Assembly: GCA_037176885.1 (NCBI GenBank)
Contig: JAWWNJ010000060.1
Coordinates: 1,240,001 to 1,304,000, forward strand
DNA from: Favolaschia claudopus
Taxonomy: Eukaryota; Basidiomycota; Agaricomycetes; Agaricales; Mycenaceae
Direction of reading: 5' to 3'
Length of the DNA stretch: 64,000 nt
Shown piece by piece: positions 46,149-58,523 of this stretch (positions are counted from its first letter, which is position 1; each line of letters begins with the position of its first letter). Below the pieces are notes generated by a model. It was not told the origin of the DNA. It searched no databases and saw nothing but the letters and a program-made list of their open reading frames with translations. The position numbers were made by a program, and so were the translations under genes.

Positions 46149-48173
46149 CTAGTGAACTTTCGTAATCTTATGGCTCTTGAGGACCAACTCCTCCGCCTCC
46201 CAATTCGTCACATCCTCTCCCCTTCGGAAAAGGTCCAACAGCTTCTGATTGACCCCTGGCTCCTCCGACCACTGCGGGAAAAGCAAATATCGCGGATACC
46301 CTGCATTCGGAGCCATCATCATATGAAGCTCCATCCTCCCCCCACTGTTGAGTACTTGCGCTTTGTATCCCTCCCAATCCATGTCTCTTGTGACGGGTAG
46401 GGCTTTCAGAGTCGCGACGTCCATGAGGTCGCCGTTTGGCTGGCCCAGTCGATAATCCAATACCGCCACGATTGGATTGAAATTACTCCCGCCTGGAGGC
46501 ACAACTTGGCGTCGAACTCGAGTAAGCTTTTGAGGAGAAGCGTGCCGTACTGGATGTTGAATCGTCATATCTCGGTGAAATAGTTTGCGCATGAACGAAA
46601 GATCGCGACGGCTCAAGTCATTATTTGCTACATAAATCCAGCGAATCATTCAGCTTTCACGGATGAGTCTGTTAGACGCGACTTACGTAGATTCGAGAGC
46701 AACAACAATCTGCAGGCTGTACGGTGATTTCCTTCCCGCCAATCCATTTTCTGGCACTCCACAGAGCAGTATAGTGCGTGCCCGCATTGGGAACAGCGTT
46801 TGAATTTCGATTTAGACAGGATCGCCCCACACTGCGAAGGATATCAGCTTGAAATGGAGATCATATCGGCCAGGATGAATCCTACTTGGATGTTACTACA
46901 CGCTTTTGCCAACCCCCCGAAAATTTCAGCTTCCTTCATAAATTTAAGCCGTTCATCCACGATACTTGTGAACGCCACCCAATCCTTGTACATCTCCCAA
47001 TTTTTGTAGGCAGGCTTTTGGGTGATTTTAATCAAGGCGGGCAATTCCTCGCGTAGTTGGACCAACACGGAGTAATACACCGTTGACGCAGGCAAAGTAT
47101 ACTGCAGAATCTGCTTGAAGGCAAACAGACCCCGCGCATCCTCCCCATTCAGAAAAGTTGCGCCGTAAACGATACACCGTAATAGCCCAGCCGCTATAGA
47201 GTCGCGCATCGCGCGATGAGACGATATGATCGGATGAAGCGCATCCATGCAGAGAAGAACGACGTCCTGGCGCAAGATCAGCTCCGCTTGGGATTCAGAG
47301 TCGCTTTTGATGCTGGCGGCTGCTATAGCAGTGAAGACACTAGCGCCTTCGGATGCCATGAGCGCCGGAGAGAGAATATCTTTGTTGCCAAGATTCCTCA
47401 GGAAAACCAAGATCTGCCGCAGAGAGTCCAGATTTTCATAGGCAATGAAACGATCATGAGGCGAGAACCGCGAGAGGAGGGATTTCATAATCAGACGAAC
47501 GAGGCCGTTGACCCCATCCGCGGCGTCCATTATTTCCTGAAAATCCGCAGTGTTATTGAGACGCATATCGGAAAGGGCCTCGGAGACTTCGAGATAAGAG
47601 GGATGCTTGGAGAGCTGGTCCGAGTCTATCACCAGTTTCCAAGCCTCGACAACCATCGAACGGACCCCGACGGTCTGGCTGATTAGTTCCTTGGTATCAT
47701 CCTCCGTCTCGAGAAGGAGCAGCAACTCGACAAGCACCAGATGCAACGGCATGCGTTCGCTATCGTCGTGCGGTATGTATTCCGGATAAGCGCGAAAGAA
47801 AACCATCCAGATCCAGATGCGCGGCCACAGCTCGTCGTATAGCTGAAAATGCAGGTCCTGGAGATAGTCGCGGAGTGCGTGCAAAGACAAAAATGCACAA
47901 AACACCGTCTCAGATTTGGCCGGGAATTTGTTGGGGATCTTCTCGGGATCCAGATCGGCGTAGAATACGGGGAGACAGGGGAGGAACTTAGACGTTTTCT
48001 CATCCACCACAAGAATCAAGCGCTCAAGATCCCGAAGGGAGCCGTTCGCGGCGGGAGTGGCGAACCGCTGGGTAGAAATTGAGGGGGAACCAGTAGAGAG
48101 GTCAAGAGAAGTCGCTTACACGAATAGAAATGGGCAGAGATTCCAGCTTCGCCAGATCAAGGGAAGGATGCAT
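46149..48173 (-). CDS. MYND-type zinc finger protein, copy 2
   Basis: Starts at 48173 (MHPSLDLAKLESLPISIR) and ends at TAG 46149-46151. Same architecture as copy 1: intron after the first 18 codons, long helical region (LWPRIWIWMVFF, LHLVLVELLLLLET, ILVFLRNLGNK, LHPIISSHRAM), MYND finger CSQCGHALYCSVECQKMDW..GNHRTAC with the upstream Cys pair CSNIQCG across an intron, and C-terminal domain LSRRDLSFMRKLFHRD. Copies are diverged by roughly half their residues, so the duplication is old and both are likely maintained. Same strand, 2.9 kb from copy 1. Confidence 0.85.
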
Positions 48174-49093
48174 TTTTCGAGATGATGGCGCAGAGAAAGA
48201 GATGCGGGCCGGGAGCGGTCAGTCCGATTGCCGACCATGTCACGCAATCACGTCACACCGCGGTCCGCTCCTTCGCTTCGACCACCACCTCGATTTCTTG
48301 AACCTATGAATGCGCTACTCTTATTCCTTCACATGATGCGCCATAACTCATCCTCTATGTCTTCTTTCTAATTCCTCTGAAACGTTCGACCGCTTTCACA
48401 ATTTGAACAAGCCTCTTGAAGTCGCCAAAACGTCGCATCACCAGGGCTCAAGACCTCGAGTCGCTCATAACACATGCTCCGATAATTCTATTCAATCGTC
48501 GTGTTCGACATTCAACGATTCTTATGTACTTATTTACCAAGCTATTCCCTGAATTTTCCAAGCTTTATAAAAGAATCATCGTTCCACGGCAAATAGGTGA
48601 GACCGATCTACTTTGGCCTCGAATTCTTTCGCGTCTTTTCTCATATTGAATAAGATTCGGAAGCTCGTTGATTACATGAACCTTATTTCAACTTGAGGCA
48701 AAACCGAAATCAGTTCACCTCACACTCCGTTTTCCCCTTTCAATTTGAATCAGATGCGCTCGTAACGTTTTGGACAAGTAGGACGGTGTATCCTTGTGAT
48801 TCTGAATCCCTCGAAACATCGTCAAAACCAGCGAAACGGCTCGGCGACCGTTGTGGATGTTCGGTTGCTTCAAAGTAAACCCCGCTGACACACATGCGCT
48901 GACATCAAATTCCGGTCTCCGTTGAATTTGTCGTTAACCACCGCCAGTCCCCGTTCTTCTTCTTCTTCTACACCAGTTCTACACCCTGGTCCCTCTCACC
49001 TAACGACAAACCGGAAATACTTCGTCAATGCAGCTCATCGGCATCTAGTCGCACGGGTCCATCGATAACCCGACGCGCGCATCGTCATCCTCA
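48174..49093. other. Divergent upstream region of MYND 2 and the aldo/keto reductase
   Basis: No supported gene; contains a TTCTTCTTCTTCT tract at 48957-48969. Both flanking promoters must lie here. Confidence 0.5.
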
Positions 49094-50196
49094 ATGCTCT
49101 CTTCCCGTCTTCTTACCACCACCTCCAAATCCACAGTTCCCCTCCGCCAAATCTCTCTATCCCGCAGCATGAGCGCTCTCCCCGTCAAAGCCATCTTCGG
49201 CGGCCAATCCATCGGCGTAGGCAAAGCCTTCCCCGACGCGCAGAGCATAGAGCGCGTATACCAGCTCCTCGAGGAAGGCGGGTGCGATACCATCGACACG
49301 TCGCGCCTCTACGGTGATTCCGAGGAATGGCTCGGCAACACGGGCGCTCCGAAGCGGTTTACCATTCATAGCAAGACGCCTGGCGGAAGGTTCGTCCCCG
49401 GGACGAGTACGAGCGAGACGATTCCGCTGCACGCGAAGGAGACGTTCGAGCGGTTGGGCGGGAACCCGGTGAGTGACTACATATATCGCTCTCCAAGCCG
49501 TATCTCTAACCTTTAACCCTCCAGGTCGACATCTACTACATGCACGCCCCCGACCCAGGCGTCCCCCTAGAAGACACTCTCAAAGGCATCCACCTCGCGC
49601 ACAAAGCCGGCTACTTCCGCCGCTTTGGCCTTTCCAACTACACCGCGCCCGACATCGACCGCGTCTATACCATCTGCCAGCAGCACGGGTACCCTCTCCC
49701 CAGCGCGTACCAAGGCAACTACAGCGCCGTCGCGCGCAAGCTCGAATCCGCCGTCCTCCCCACCCTGCGCCGCCTGCGCATCCCGCTCTACGTCTACAGC
49801 CCCATGGCCGGCGGCCTCCTCACGAAAACCCCCGCGCAGCTTCAGGAGGGCGGCGCCGATGCGGGGCGCTTCGCGAACGGGCATATGCTGCAGTTCATGT
49901 ATGCGCCGCTGTATAATAAGCCGGTGTATTACGAGGCGTTGACGATGTGGGAGGAGGTGGCAAGGGAGGTGGGGTGCAGTCGCGCGGAGTTGGCGTATCG
50001 GTGGGTGGCGTTTGATTCGATGGTGGATGCGGAGCTGGGGGATGCGATTGTTTTTGGTGCGAGTAAGCATGAGCATATCGAGGAGACGTTGAAGTGGTTG
50101 AAGCGGGGTTCGGTGGGCGAAAAGGCGAAGGCGAAATTGGAGGAGATTTGGAAGTTGGTAGAGAATGAGGCGCCACTGGATAATTATAATCAATAA
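49094..50196 (+). CDS. Aldo/keto reductase, AKR7-like
   Basis: NADPH-dependent reductase of aldehydes, similar to the aflatoxin-aldehyde reductase group. Exons 49094-49468 and 49525-50196 give 348 residues. The catalytic tetrad is visible: Asp and Tyr in DTSRLYGDSE, Lys in HSKTPGG, His in DIYYMHAPD. Also GLSNYTAPDIDRV, SAYQGNYSAV, YSPMAGGLL and the cofactor-end IVFGASKHEHIEETL. The first 25 residues are Ser/Thr/Arg-rich without acidic residues, like a mitochondrial presequence; a second ATG at 49169 (MSALPVK) would give the cytosolic form. GC-rich third positions suggest good expression. Intact. Confidence 0.9.
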
Positions 50197-52820
50197 CAAC
50201 TCTAGTACCAGTACTATATTGTATCTGTTCGACGTACACACAAGTAATTTTTTCTCATCGCAGCCTCACCGTCTGATTCGGCTCCTGGATCGAGGTCAAG
50301 AGGCGGGGAATTGCCCGAACAGGCAATTGATTTGCCTAATCGGTGCAAAGGAACAAGTACCATTTCATTCACTGCAACTACTATTCACAAAGCGCTAGCT
50401 GCTACCGCAACACTACTACATTCCCTTCTCTCGTCCACGGTGAGAAATTGTGCGAATGAACACACAGGGCACAGACAACGCAAGGCGGTCAACTCGCCAC
50501 CCACTCAAATTTCCGGGAATCCCGCCAAGCTTAGCTCTCAAGAGCAGCGACAACAGCGCGAACAGCGCGAAGAGGCAATCTCAACGGAGCCACGAAGAGG
50601 AAGAATTCGACAACGAGACGCGAGAAGATCGAGAACCAGGGGACGAGAAAAAAAACGAGACGCAATCATCGTCACCTCTCTCCTTCTTCACCCGTCGCCC
50701 ATAACTCTTCTACCTCTTCCTCCTTACCCTTCCTGCACGTCTTCCTCTCTACTCTCCACGCTTCCCCTACCTCTTCACTCCTCACTTCTCCCCTCGACTC
50801 CCCCACTCCCTTGACACACTCCCTCGAAACGGAGCGACATCCACCCCACGCACACGGCGGTGGCGACGGAGACAAAGCGGGGGAGACGCCATGGAGGCCG
50901 AAACGAGGCAACGAAGAATGCGGTGAAGAGGAGGAGATTCGACAGCGCCATATCATATCATGCCACTCAGTCCACCGGCAACGACGTCGAAGGCCCACCG
51001 ACCACGACGAAGTCCCACCGACTAAATCTCACGCACCACCCGCGTCTCCTCAATCCCCATTTCCATCCACACCTGCGTCTGCGCTCCCCTGGAGCTCTCT
51101 TCGCCTCCGCCTCCATCTCCCACCTTGAGGTCGCCCCGCCCGCATCCGCCGCCCCATTCCAATCGCAAACCCGACATTGTGAAGGATAGCTCCACGAACC
51201 GACACAGCAGGGGATATACGAGATATATCAGACGATCCAATCCCATCCGTGCAGACGAACCCCGCGTTGACCATGCGGTGGACACGTTGGTCGGAGCGCT
51301 TGACCCTGGACGTTGTGGGTCGAACTGTCGACGATCGAGGGTGCGGAGCCGTGGACGAAAGAAGTGGTAAAGGTGGAGGCGTTGTATAGCCAGCGAGGCT
51401 TGCTGTCACAGAGAGACAGTCGGCGGGGCGGAACGAAGCGAACGAGCACTCGAAGGAGGGACGAAACCGCACTGGGACACGGTGAGGGCCACGGAACGCT
51501 CTGAAAGGCACGATGGGAGAGCCGGCGGCGAAGAGGATGGACCAGCGGAACGAGACGAGACGAGGGCGGGAAGAGAGAGCCATGATCCCCACCCTCCACC
51601 CTACGCCCACCTACCCCAGGAAAAGACCTCTTGACCATCCATCTTCCCCACCCACCGATCTTCATCCGTCATCCATCCCCGCCATCTGGCTTCCCGCTCA
51701 TCCTCGTCATCCGCTCCATCCTCCTGTATCAATGTATCCTCCCCACCCATACTTCTTCCATCCCCCTCAATCATCTGTCATCCATCCTCCTTCATCCCCC
51801 ATCCTCGGGCGTCCATCCCCGTTATCCATCGACTAGAGGACGAGACAACGACGATGATACGACGAGACGAGACCCCACCGCTGGCGCTATCCCCGACTCC
51901 TTAGCGCGCAGGTGTGGTGGGTAGATGTATGCCGGGGACGGAGTCGCTAGAATCACGGGGCTCCACCCTAATCGATGGGGATGTAGAGCTCGAGACGCAG
52001 CAATGTTGGAGATTGAGATGTAGGTGAGAGCGAGGTGAGGGACCCCAGCCCCCCACGACGTACGTCTCCCTCCTTGATTACATCCCCACCTAGCGGGGGC
52101 TCGATACCAGATAATTCAGAAGATCGGGTCCGCAAAGCGACAACGCGCACGGGGTCGATCAGGGCGAAGCGTCGGGCTCGGGTGTACGACGGGGAGGCGG
52201 CGAGAAGACTAGGAGGCGGCGGGGGTCCTTGTAACCAAAAACGGACGGAGACGGAGACATCTCCGTTCTACTCCTCAGCCCAGCGACAGACCGCGCTTAG
52301 CTCGCATAAGAACGAGGAGCAGGCATCCTGCGCCTGGAGTTCGTCCATCCACGGAGTCCCCGTCGGCCTGGATGAATTCGTGCGACTACGAGCGGCGAGA
52401 GAGGCAGGCGTAGCCGGTCGGAATATGAGTACGAGGGGCGCAAATACCGTGTATGCGCGGCGCACGAAGGTAAGTGGGGCGAAGGAGGGGTACGGAGATG
52501 CGGTGAAGGCGGGTGCGAATCGGGTGAACAAAGGGGACGAGAGCCACAGCCGCAGCCACCAAGGTTCGCAGGAGGATGACGCTTAACAGGGAGCGGGATC
52601 GGCGTGACCAGTGGATGGGCGGGCGAGGACTGCATCGACGTCTGTAGAACACAAAAGAGGGGGATTCAGGATGCAAGGCATGGGCTAAAGGCACTGCAGA
52701 CGCACCGCAATGTCATTTAGCTCTGCGGGTGCGTAACTCGTCAAGAGCCGACGGCGGGAGTTTGGTGGAGAATGTATTGAGCGCTTGAGCTAAAGCGACG
52801 AGGCGAGCAGAAAGACGATC
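50197..52820. other. Gene-poor, GC- and pyrimidine-rich stretch
   Basis: Long overlapping frames on both strands give Arg/Ser/Pro-rich translations without domains. 51600-51840 is an imperfect CATCC/TCATCC-rich microsatellite. I see no supported gene. Confidence 0.45.
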
Positions 52821-53584
52821 TGTGTCTCCTCAACGCTACAAACCCACAGCGAATTCGATAGAACTCACCGACATCGTTAAGTTATCTTCATTCATCTTCA
52901 TCCGCTCTTCATCTTTTCGTCCATCGCGGCATTGCCACGCTATCCTTGGTCAAACAGAATCAACGATCACCTCGAGCATCCAACAGAAACAAAGCATACC
53001 TCAATCGCCGACTTTCTCTTGACATCGTCGCTGGCAATGAGCAAAGCGGGTAACGTGACGAGTGACTCACACCGGCCATCTAACCGGTGATCCGAGTCCT
53101 CCTTGACTGCAAACCACCACCATTGACCGTCGACGCTGGCTTCCAGTGGCTTCCTCGCCTCCGTAGCGCTTAAAGGCAGTAGTTATTTCTGACGTGCCAG
53201 ACCACAACGCTCTCGAAACAATCTCCGCTCTCTGAGGGCCGGATACAAATTTTCGTCCCGAGCTGGGTTTTCAATTTATATTTACTATACTCTCTGTCTC
53301 ATTCATCCCGTCGACCATCTGCTCTTCAAACCAGAATATTAATCACCGAATGAACTGGGTTCGTCGGCAAGCCAGACTCCTACCGCCAGACACTTTCTCA
53401 ATTCTGATTCTTCATTTATATAGATCGAATCTAATAACCCAATGTCCATCGATTCGTATTTCAGGTGCCACCGAACCCGAGAAAGTTTTCCAATTCAACG
53501 TACGACCTAGTTTCGTGCGGTGGAGGCTTTCACCAATTAAATACATTACCCCTGCTCTCCTGACTTAGATTTTTCTACCTCCAT
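52821..53584. other. AT-richer intergenic stretch
   Basis: No gene. It contains GAGCTGGGTT and GAACTGGGTTCG segments (53258, 53351) that resemble the B-box side of the nearby tRNA-like repeats. Confidence 0.35.
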
Positions 53585-53740
53585 CCTTCAAACGACTCCA
53601 ATACCACCAGAAACGCAACACGGGGTCCATCGGCCTCCCAGCACCACTCATTCACTGCTTCCACCTCTATATGCACGTGCTTGGATTGGGTTCGACTCCC
53701 AACGCCCCGCTGGGGTCTTGATTCAGTTCGTTTTTTCTTT
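53585..53740 (+). repeat. tRNA-like (SINE-like) repeat, copy 2
   Basis: Same block order as 28115-27962: CCTTCAAACGAC, ACCACCAGAAAC, GGGGTCCATC, CCCAGCACC, B box GGTTCGACTCC at 53689-53699, and a TTTTTTCTTT run at 53731-53740 that could stop pol III. Confidence 0.5.
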
Positions 53741-54182
53741 GTCGCGGTGATCAGACTCTCCGTCTTTCTCCCTCCGAGTCTTCGAATTCAATCAAGCTGA
53801 CCAGCATCTACGGACTCTGTACATCTATCTATTCCCTATTTCCTCTCTGAATTCTTCTTTCAGTAAAAATCATCAACTAAATTTCGATGTACTGAGATAT
53901 TTCAATCTTTCCTCAGCCTCCCCACTCCGAGTCGTCGAAGCCGAGACTAGATCAAGTAGGCTCTCTGTCCCCACAATGCTCTGATCATAAATCTCGCTCT
54001 AGACCAAGCCCGAATCAAGACCATCCCTCGGCGAAACCTCATCAAACCCGCCGCCGCTCCTCAGGCCCGGATACTTATAGTCTTTCTTACACAACTCAAG
54101 ACTCGATCATTGCCAATCCCAACACCTACTGCTGGTCTACTATCCCGTCCCACGGCTTTGAACGACACCTTCGGTCAATTGG

Positions 54183-54193
54183 GGTTCGATTCC
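54183..54193 (+). promoter_or_regulatory. Isolated pol III B-box-like motif
   Basis: GGTTCGATTCC, a perfect B box, with TTTTTCTTATTT 40 nt downstream (54230). The upstream sequence does not match the other copies well, so it may be a more diverged family member. Confidence 0.35.
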
Positions 54194-54472
54194 CACAAGC
54201 CCAGTGGCATTGTTAAGGATATCCCTCAGTTTTTCTTATTTCAATGTAAGGATATACTACCTCTCCCTCTCTTCCGTGCTCTAGGGGGAGCGAACACCGT
54301 ACCTGAATACATACTCGATTCTTTCGAATGCCTCCCGGTACGTCCAATCTCAGCCTCCATTCCCCCACTGCTTACAGTATCGACTCAGTCACACAAGTAG
54401 AAATCTTATATATATGTAAGTTGGAACTTGTCGAAACTTAAGAGCCGCGCTCGAACCGCCCACTTGACTTGA

Positions 54473-54626
54473 ACACCACCAGAAACCCAGCCCAACCCAA
54501 CACGGGGTCTATCGGCCGCCCAGCACCCTTCATTGCTTCCTTGGTTTGTGTGTACATGCTGGTATGGGTTCGACTCCCAACCCCCCGCTAACAAATCTTC
54601 ACTTCGATTTTCTTTTTCTTTTTTTC
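54473..54626 (+). repeat. tRNA-like (SINE-like) repeat, copy 3
   Basis: ACCACCAGAAACCC, GGGGTCTATC, CCCAGCACC, B box GGTTCGACTCC at 54567-54577 and T-rich tail at 54608-54626. Same orientation as copy 2, about 0.9 kb apart. Confidence 0.5.
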
Positions 54627-55389
54627 CCTATCATTCCTTACATTTCTCTCTTTCGCTCATTGACTTCCAACTCAATTACTTAAGCTAATCATCATCCCAC
54701 AGGCTCTGAACCATTCTAAGGATCGCGACTCGCAGGAATACGACAAATCAGCTATCTCGTTTTGCATCTGATTCAATCTTATCTTCCGCTCCACGATTTC
54801 TTTATCCACATCACACATCCGTCCACAAATCAACTACCCTGGACCCAAGAACTCGAGGGCTCACCGAACCTTTGCGTAGTAAGGAATGTTCGAGCTGGGT
54901 TGAGTTCGACTCTCACTAAGTATGCCTCTGATTCTGTTATATCACTGGGCACTCTTTTTGCCGACGGATGAAAGCGATGCTTACAGTCTTACTCACTCGC
55001 CTATCGTCAAACCCACTCTCACTGACTCGAGAGTCCTTAACGATTCAACGAAGCGCTGATTTCTATTGGCACTCAGCCCATGGCAGCACCCCTAACTCAT
55101 TCGTTCCTACCCTTCGAATTTTCGCCAGGTCGGAAACCGCAAAATTAATGTTCGTGTTGGCTCTGATATCATTCGTTCTCTATTTTTCTTACTCTTTCTC
55201 TTTCACTCTCAACCACCATTCTACTAACTAATTAAACCAACTCATCACTAGCTCGAATTCCAACCCTATACCTGCTTAACGCGCCTCAAATACTTCCAGG
55301 CTTGCGCAAGCCACTCACCCATAATGGAATCCAGTAGACTACGAGGTAAGTAGATTCAAAAGCTCGAGGCAGTGTATGGAGGAGACCCC
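54627..55389. other. Intergenic, no supported gene
   Basis: T/C-rich sequence with a further B-box-like GAGTTCGACTCTC at about 54902. No coding region recognised. Confidence 0.4.
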
Positions 55390-55800
55390 TGCAATTGCAA
55401 GCAAGAGTCGGCCGAAATCGCATTTCGATGGTGGTGGTTTGAGATCAACGTTGAGTCGGATCAAAAGAAGAGAGGTACCGGTGTGACGAGTGACGTTACG
55501 CGGTTCGCTCTCCGCCATGAGTCCACTTTTCACTCCCTCGTCCCGTCCGTCGGGAGTGCAGTTCCAGCCGACCTCGAATATATTCCCGAGAGCGGATGCT
55601 GTGGCTCTTGTTCCATCTCCATCGTCCCTCCTAGGACAGGACGGCACGAATCTTTCAAGCGGACAATTGGGACTCATAGGCAGGAACTGCTTAAGGGGAG
55701 AGAACGAGAGCGGGCTTGACCGGTCCAAGCGATTGCCTGTCGGTGGCCCGAGACTTCTCCTTGACGTCGCGGCGGATTTGGAGGAAGGATGGTGGGCGAG
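55390..55800 (+). repeat. Dispersed unclassified repeat, copy 2
   Basis: Colinear with parts of 28440-29125 (see there); shorter and without the internal expansion. Its end (ATTTGGAGGAAGG) corresponds to the GAGTTGGAGGGG that precedes the poly-G tract in copy 1. Confidence 0.55.
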
Positions 55801-56769
55801 TTCGAGGGCGGGAGGGGTGACTCGACGGTCAGTGCGAGCTCGAGGGGGTCGGGGGAGGAGATGGGGCTAGATGGGGGCAAGAATGGGATGTGGCGGAGGG
55901 GAGTGTTTCAGCAGTTCTACCGCCGTTGAGGATCGCGGCAGCGGTGAGCTGTCGTCTCGATGCAGGAGAATGGATTGGGTAGGGATCACAATCCGCTCGG
56001 ACTCTCGAGTCGACTGCTTCATTTTCTTTCTTGTCTGTTTCTGCTCGCAGCTCCCACACCGTGCCCTGGTAGTCGTCTCGCTTCCGAAGCATCGAGGCGT
56101 GGATTGCTCGTTTGCTCCGTGACTGGACGACGTCGACGTTTCTTTCGACGCCTCGGTCGTCACGCCGGCAGCCCCTGATGTTCTGTTCCTGCTTCTCCCC
56201 GTGCCAGACGACACGTCGGCTTCTCCCTCTTTGTTTCACCCTGCCGAATCCCCGTCTGCGCCGCCGGTATCGTAACCTCGCGTCGCCGAATCCCCGCAGC
56301 GTGTTATACAGTGCTCACACTGCCGGGGCTTTTTCTTTGTAACAGAGAAAGAGGGAGAAATCTCTTTTCGGTGGCGTGCGTGTCCGCCCGCCTTTAGCTT
56401 CATCCCCGTTCCCGTAGCTTACCTTCGCCTTCGCCTTCACTTTACTTTCATCGAATCTCCACCAGCTCTGCCCCCCTTTGATTCCGTCAGTATTCCCTTT
56501 TTTTCCCCTCTTCGTGTTTCCCCGTGTTTATAAACTGCTCTTACGGATATTTATATCGGGTGGGTCGCGAGACTTCATTATCCCTCATTTATCTCGAATT
56601 TCTGCCTCAGAATGACATTCTACCAAATCGGCTTCTACTTCTTACTATTCTACCTGCAACTCGACCACGTCAACAGCGAATACTCTTTCCCTCGCACATC
56701 ATCTAAGATACGACCCCACCTAATATCAATTTCTTCTGCTTCGCAGTTAGTAATGAACGCAGCGACCTT
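55801..56769. other. Intergenic, no supported gene
   Basis: GC-rich left half with overlapping frames, pyrimidine-rich right half. No domain recognised; the missing 5' part of the transporter remnant would be expected here but is not recognisable. Confidence 0.4.
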
Positions 56770-57345
56770 CGCTGACCTTCGTCGGCCGCCTCATTCGCTT
56801 TCTTCGCCAACCGGCCGTGCTCAACATGATCAACGCCTCCGCGGGTATCGGCGGCATCCTCGTCTTATGCATGATCCCACTCGTCTAGCTAGCATGGTGG
56901 TTATTGCGGTGTTGTCTGGGCATAGCCTCGGCGTATGTGAGCTTCCTTTATGCTTGTTTGCGGAATTTACGCTGACGCTGAATGCAGGTTGTGTGCAGTT
57001 GTAACGCCCATGGTGCCAGCTTTCGCGGATGATATGGGACTTAAGGTGGTGAGCTTCGCACGTTGCAAGCCATCTCACGCGCTGATTCTATGATTTCGAT
57101 CTATAGCATGCGAATGGGCGTCGGTGTAGTCGGAATTGCCTGACTTCTAGGTACGATGACCAGCGGAATGAATCTGGATGCCTCTGACTACGCGTTATCT
57201 TGTGTAGGGCCGCTGATAAACGGTGTGTTATAGTATTTACCTCAAACAACATTTGGTGGCCACCGGAAGTTTCCAGCGGGGTGCTTCCGCTCCTTCCCTC
57301 ATGCTTCTACATTCGAAAGACGAGGGTTGACTTGGGTGTCGGTCC
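56770..57345 (+). pseudogene. MFS monocarboxylate-type transporter remnant (C-terminal part)
   Basis: Pieces in changing frames read like the C-terminal half of fungal MCT-type carriers: FVGRLIRFLRQPAVLNMINA and GIGGILVLCMIPL, then ASMVVIAVLSGHSLG, VTPMVPAFADDMGLKV, MRMGVGVVGIA, and GPLI.. with IWWPPEVSSGVLPLL. Intron-like borders survive in places (for example near 56937-56994), but stops and frameshifts separate the pieces and the N-terminal helices are missing. Non-functional. Confidence 0.5.
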
Positions 57346-57538
57346 AAACAGATTATGGTATGAGTTAATTTACAATTGCGTACGTGGCAAACTTGAAAAT
57401 CATTATCATAGACAACGCGATCTGTGGCTACGCTGAAGTTGTTCGATTGAGTTCTAGCACCAGGGGTGCTCGCGGACCATTCACGTCAAGAATGCATTGC
57501 CCGTGCGAGCCGGCATCATTATCTTCGCAAGCCAACAG

Positions 57539-57545
57539 TATAAAT
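57539..57545 (+). promoter_or_regulatory. TATA box of the small secreted protein
   Basis: TATAAAT about 60 bp upstream of ATG 57602. Confidence 0.5.
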
Positions 57546-57601
57546 TCTCGAGACAGGCCAGCATACAACTCAGGCTCCATTGTCCATCAATTCAACTCGC
57601 A

Positions 57602-58166
57602 ATGTTCTCTACTTGCTTCATTTCTCTTCTCGTCGCCTCCGTCGCGACTTCGGTACTCGCAAAAGCTAGCACTACGACTGCCCCCTCCCCGGTGAGCAAC
57701 ATGAGCAAGGTGTATATGTTAACGTTGCCCTAATACTATAATGCACAGGAGACTCTCCCCGGCGACACCCTCACAGTCTGTGTCGACCCCAACCTCTCTG
57801 GCCAGTGCGACACCGTGGCCTTCGTCGAGGGGGTCTGTTTGAATATGCCGGCAACATATATTAACACGATGACCTCAGTCCGGGTCCCTCCCGGCTGGGG
57901 ATGCACATTTTATGAGTGAGTTCCTTATACTTATTTCTCGATTGCTCGGCGGCCGTTGTCTGACGGCTACGATTGCAGCCTCCGCAGTAACGCGACGGTC
58001 GCGTGCGATCCTATCACGGGGTTCAACACTTTGCTGCTGGCGCCTGGTTCCCCCGATTTACGCCTCCAGCACTTTGATGATGTTGTTGATCAGTTCCGAT
58101 GCCACCAGCTCTGTGCGGTGAGTTGGGATTTTCATTGGGGATTGTTTTGTTCACCTTTTTTAGTGA
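57602..58166 (+). CDS. Small secreted cysteine-containing protein
   Basis: Exons 57602-57691, 57749-57915, 57979-58117, then a TGA created across the last splice (58164-58166) give 132 residues. An N-terminal signal peptide (FISLLVASVATSVLAKA) is followed by a short Thr/Ser/Pro linker and a domain with seven Cys (TVCVDPNLSGQC, GVCLN, PGWGCTFYD, VACDP, FRCHQLCA). The spacing and the VPPGWGCTFYD stretch resemble crystallin-like small secreted proteins of mushrooms; this is a resemblance only. Without the last intron the frame would run on for 30 more residues. A strong TATA box suggests inducible or high expression. Function unknown. Confidence 0.7.
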
Positions 58167-58523
58167 TTGCCTGTCGTCGAAAGTGTGTCGTCTGTCCCAG
58201 CCGCTAGGCTCCTCGATCCATCCGATATTCTTTCAAATCTGTTCTTAGTTTTGTAAATGATATAAAACTCGCAGATTGTTAAACTCTGTGAGTAGGAGAA
58301 AAGCCATATGGTAAGTACTAAGCCGACAATTTCGCACAGTGGAATTCCTCCTCGCGACGTACATCGTCTCTGAAGTCATTCGCTCGCCCAAATATATGAG
58401 CTACTGTGAGCAACACAGATATCAGTCATCGTATATGAAATTTTGACCGATTTTCGTCATAAGCCGGTCCAGCCGGTTCAAAACCCATGAAGACTCTATC
58501 GGGTAGCTATACATGAGTAGACT
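58167..58523. other. Convergent 3' region
   Basis: Between the 3' ends of the secreted protein and the next, minus-strand gene. Nothing recognised. Confidence 0.5.

Noticed and set aside
49567..50241. 224-codon minus-strand ORF
   Set aside because: Exact antisense shadow of the aldo/keto reductase, whose catalytic motifs are unmistakable.
50400..52700. Several 100-220-codon ORFs
   Set aside because: Same reasons: low-complexity composition, mutual overlap, no recognisable motifs.
53585..54626. Functional tRNA genes
   Set aside because: B box and terminator are present but no acceptable A box or cloverleaf could be folded by eye.
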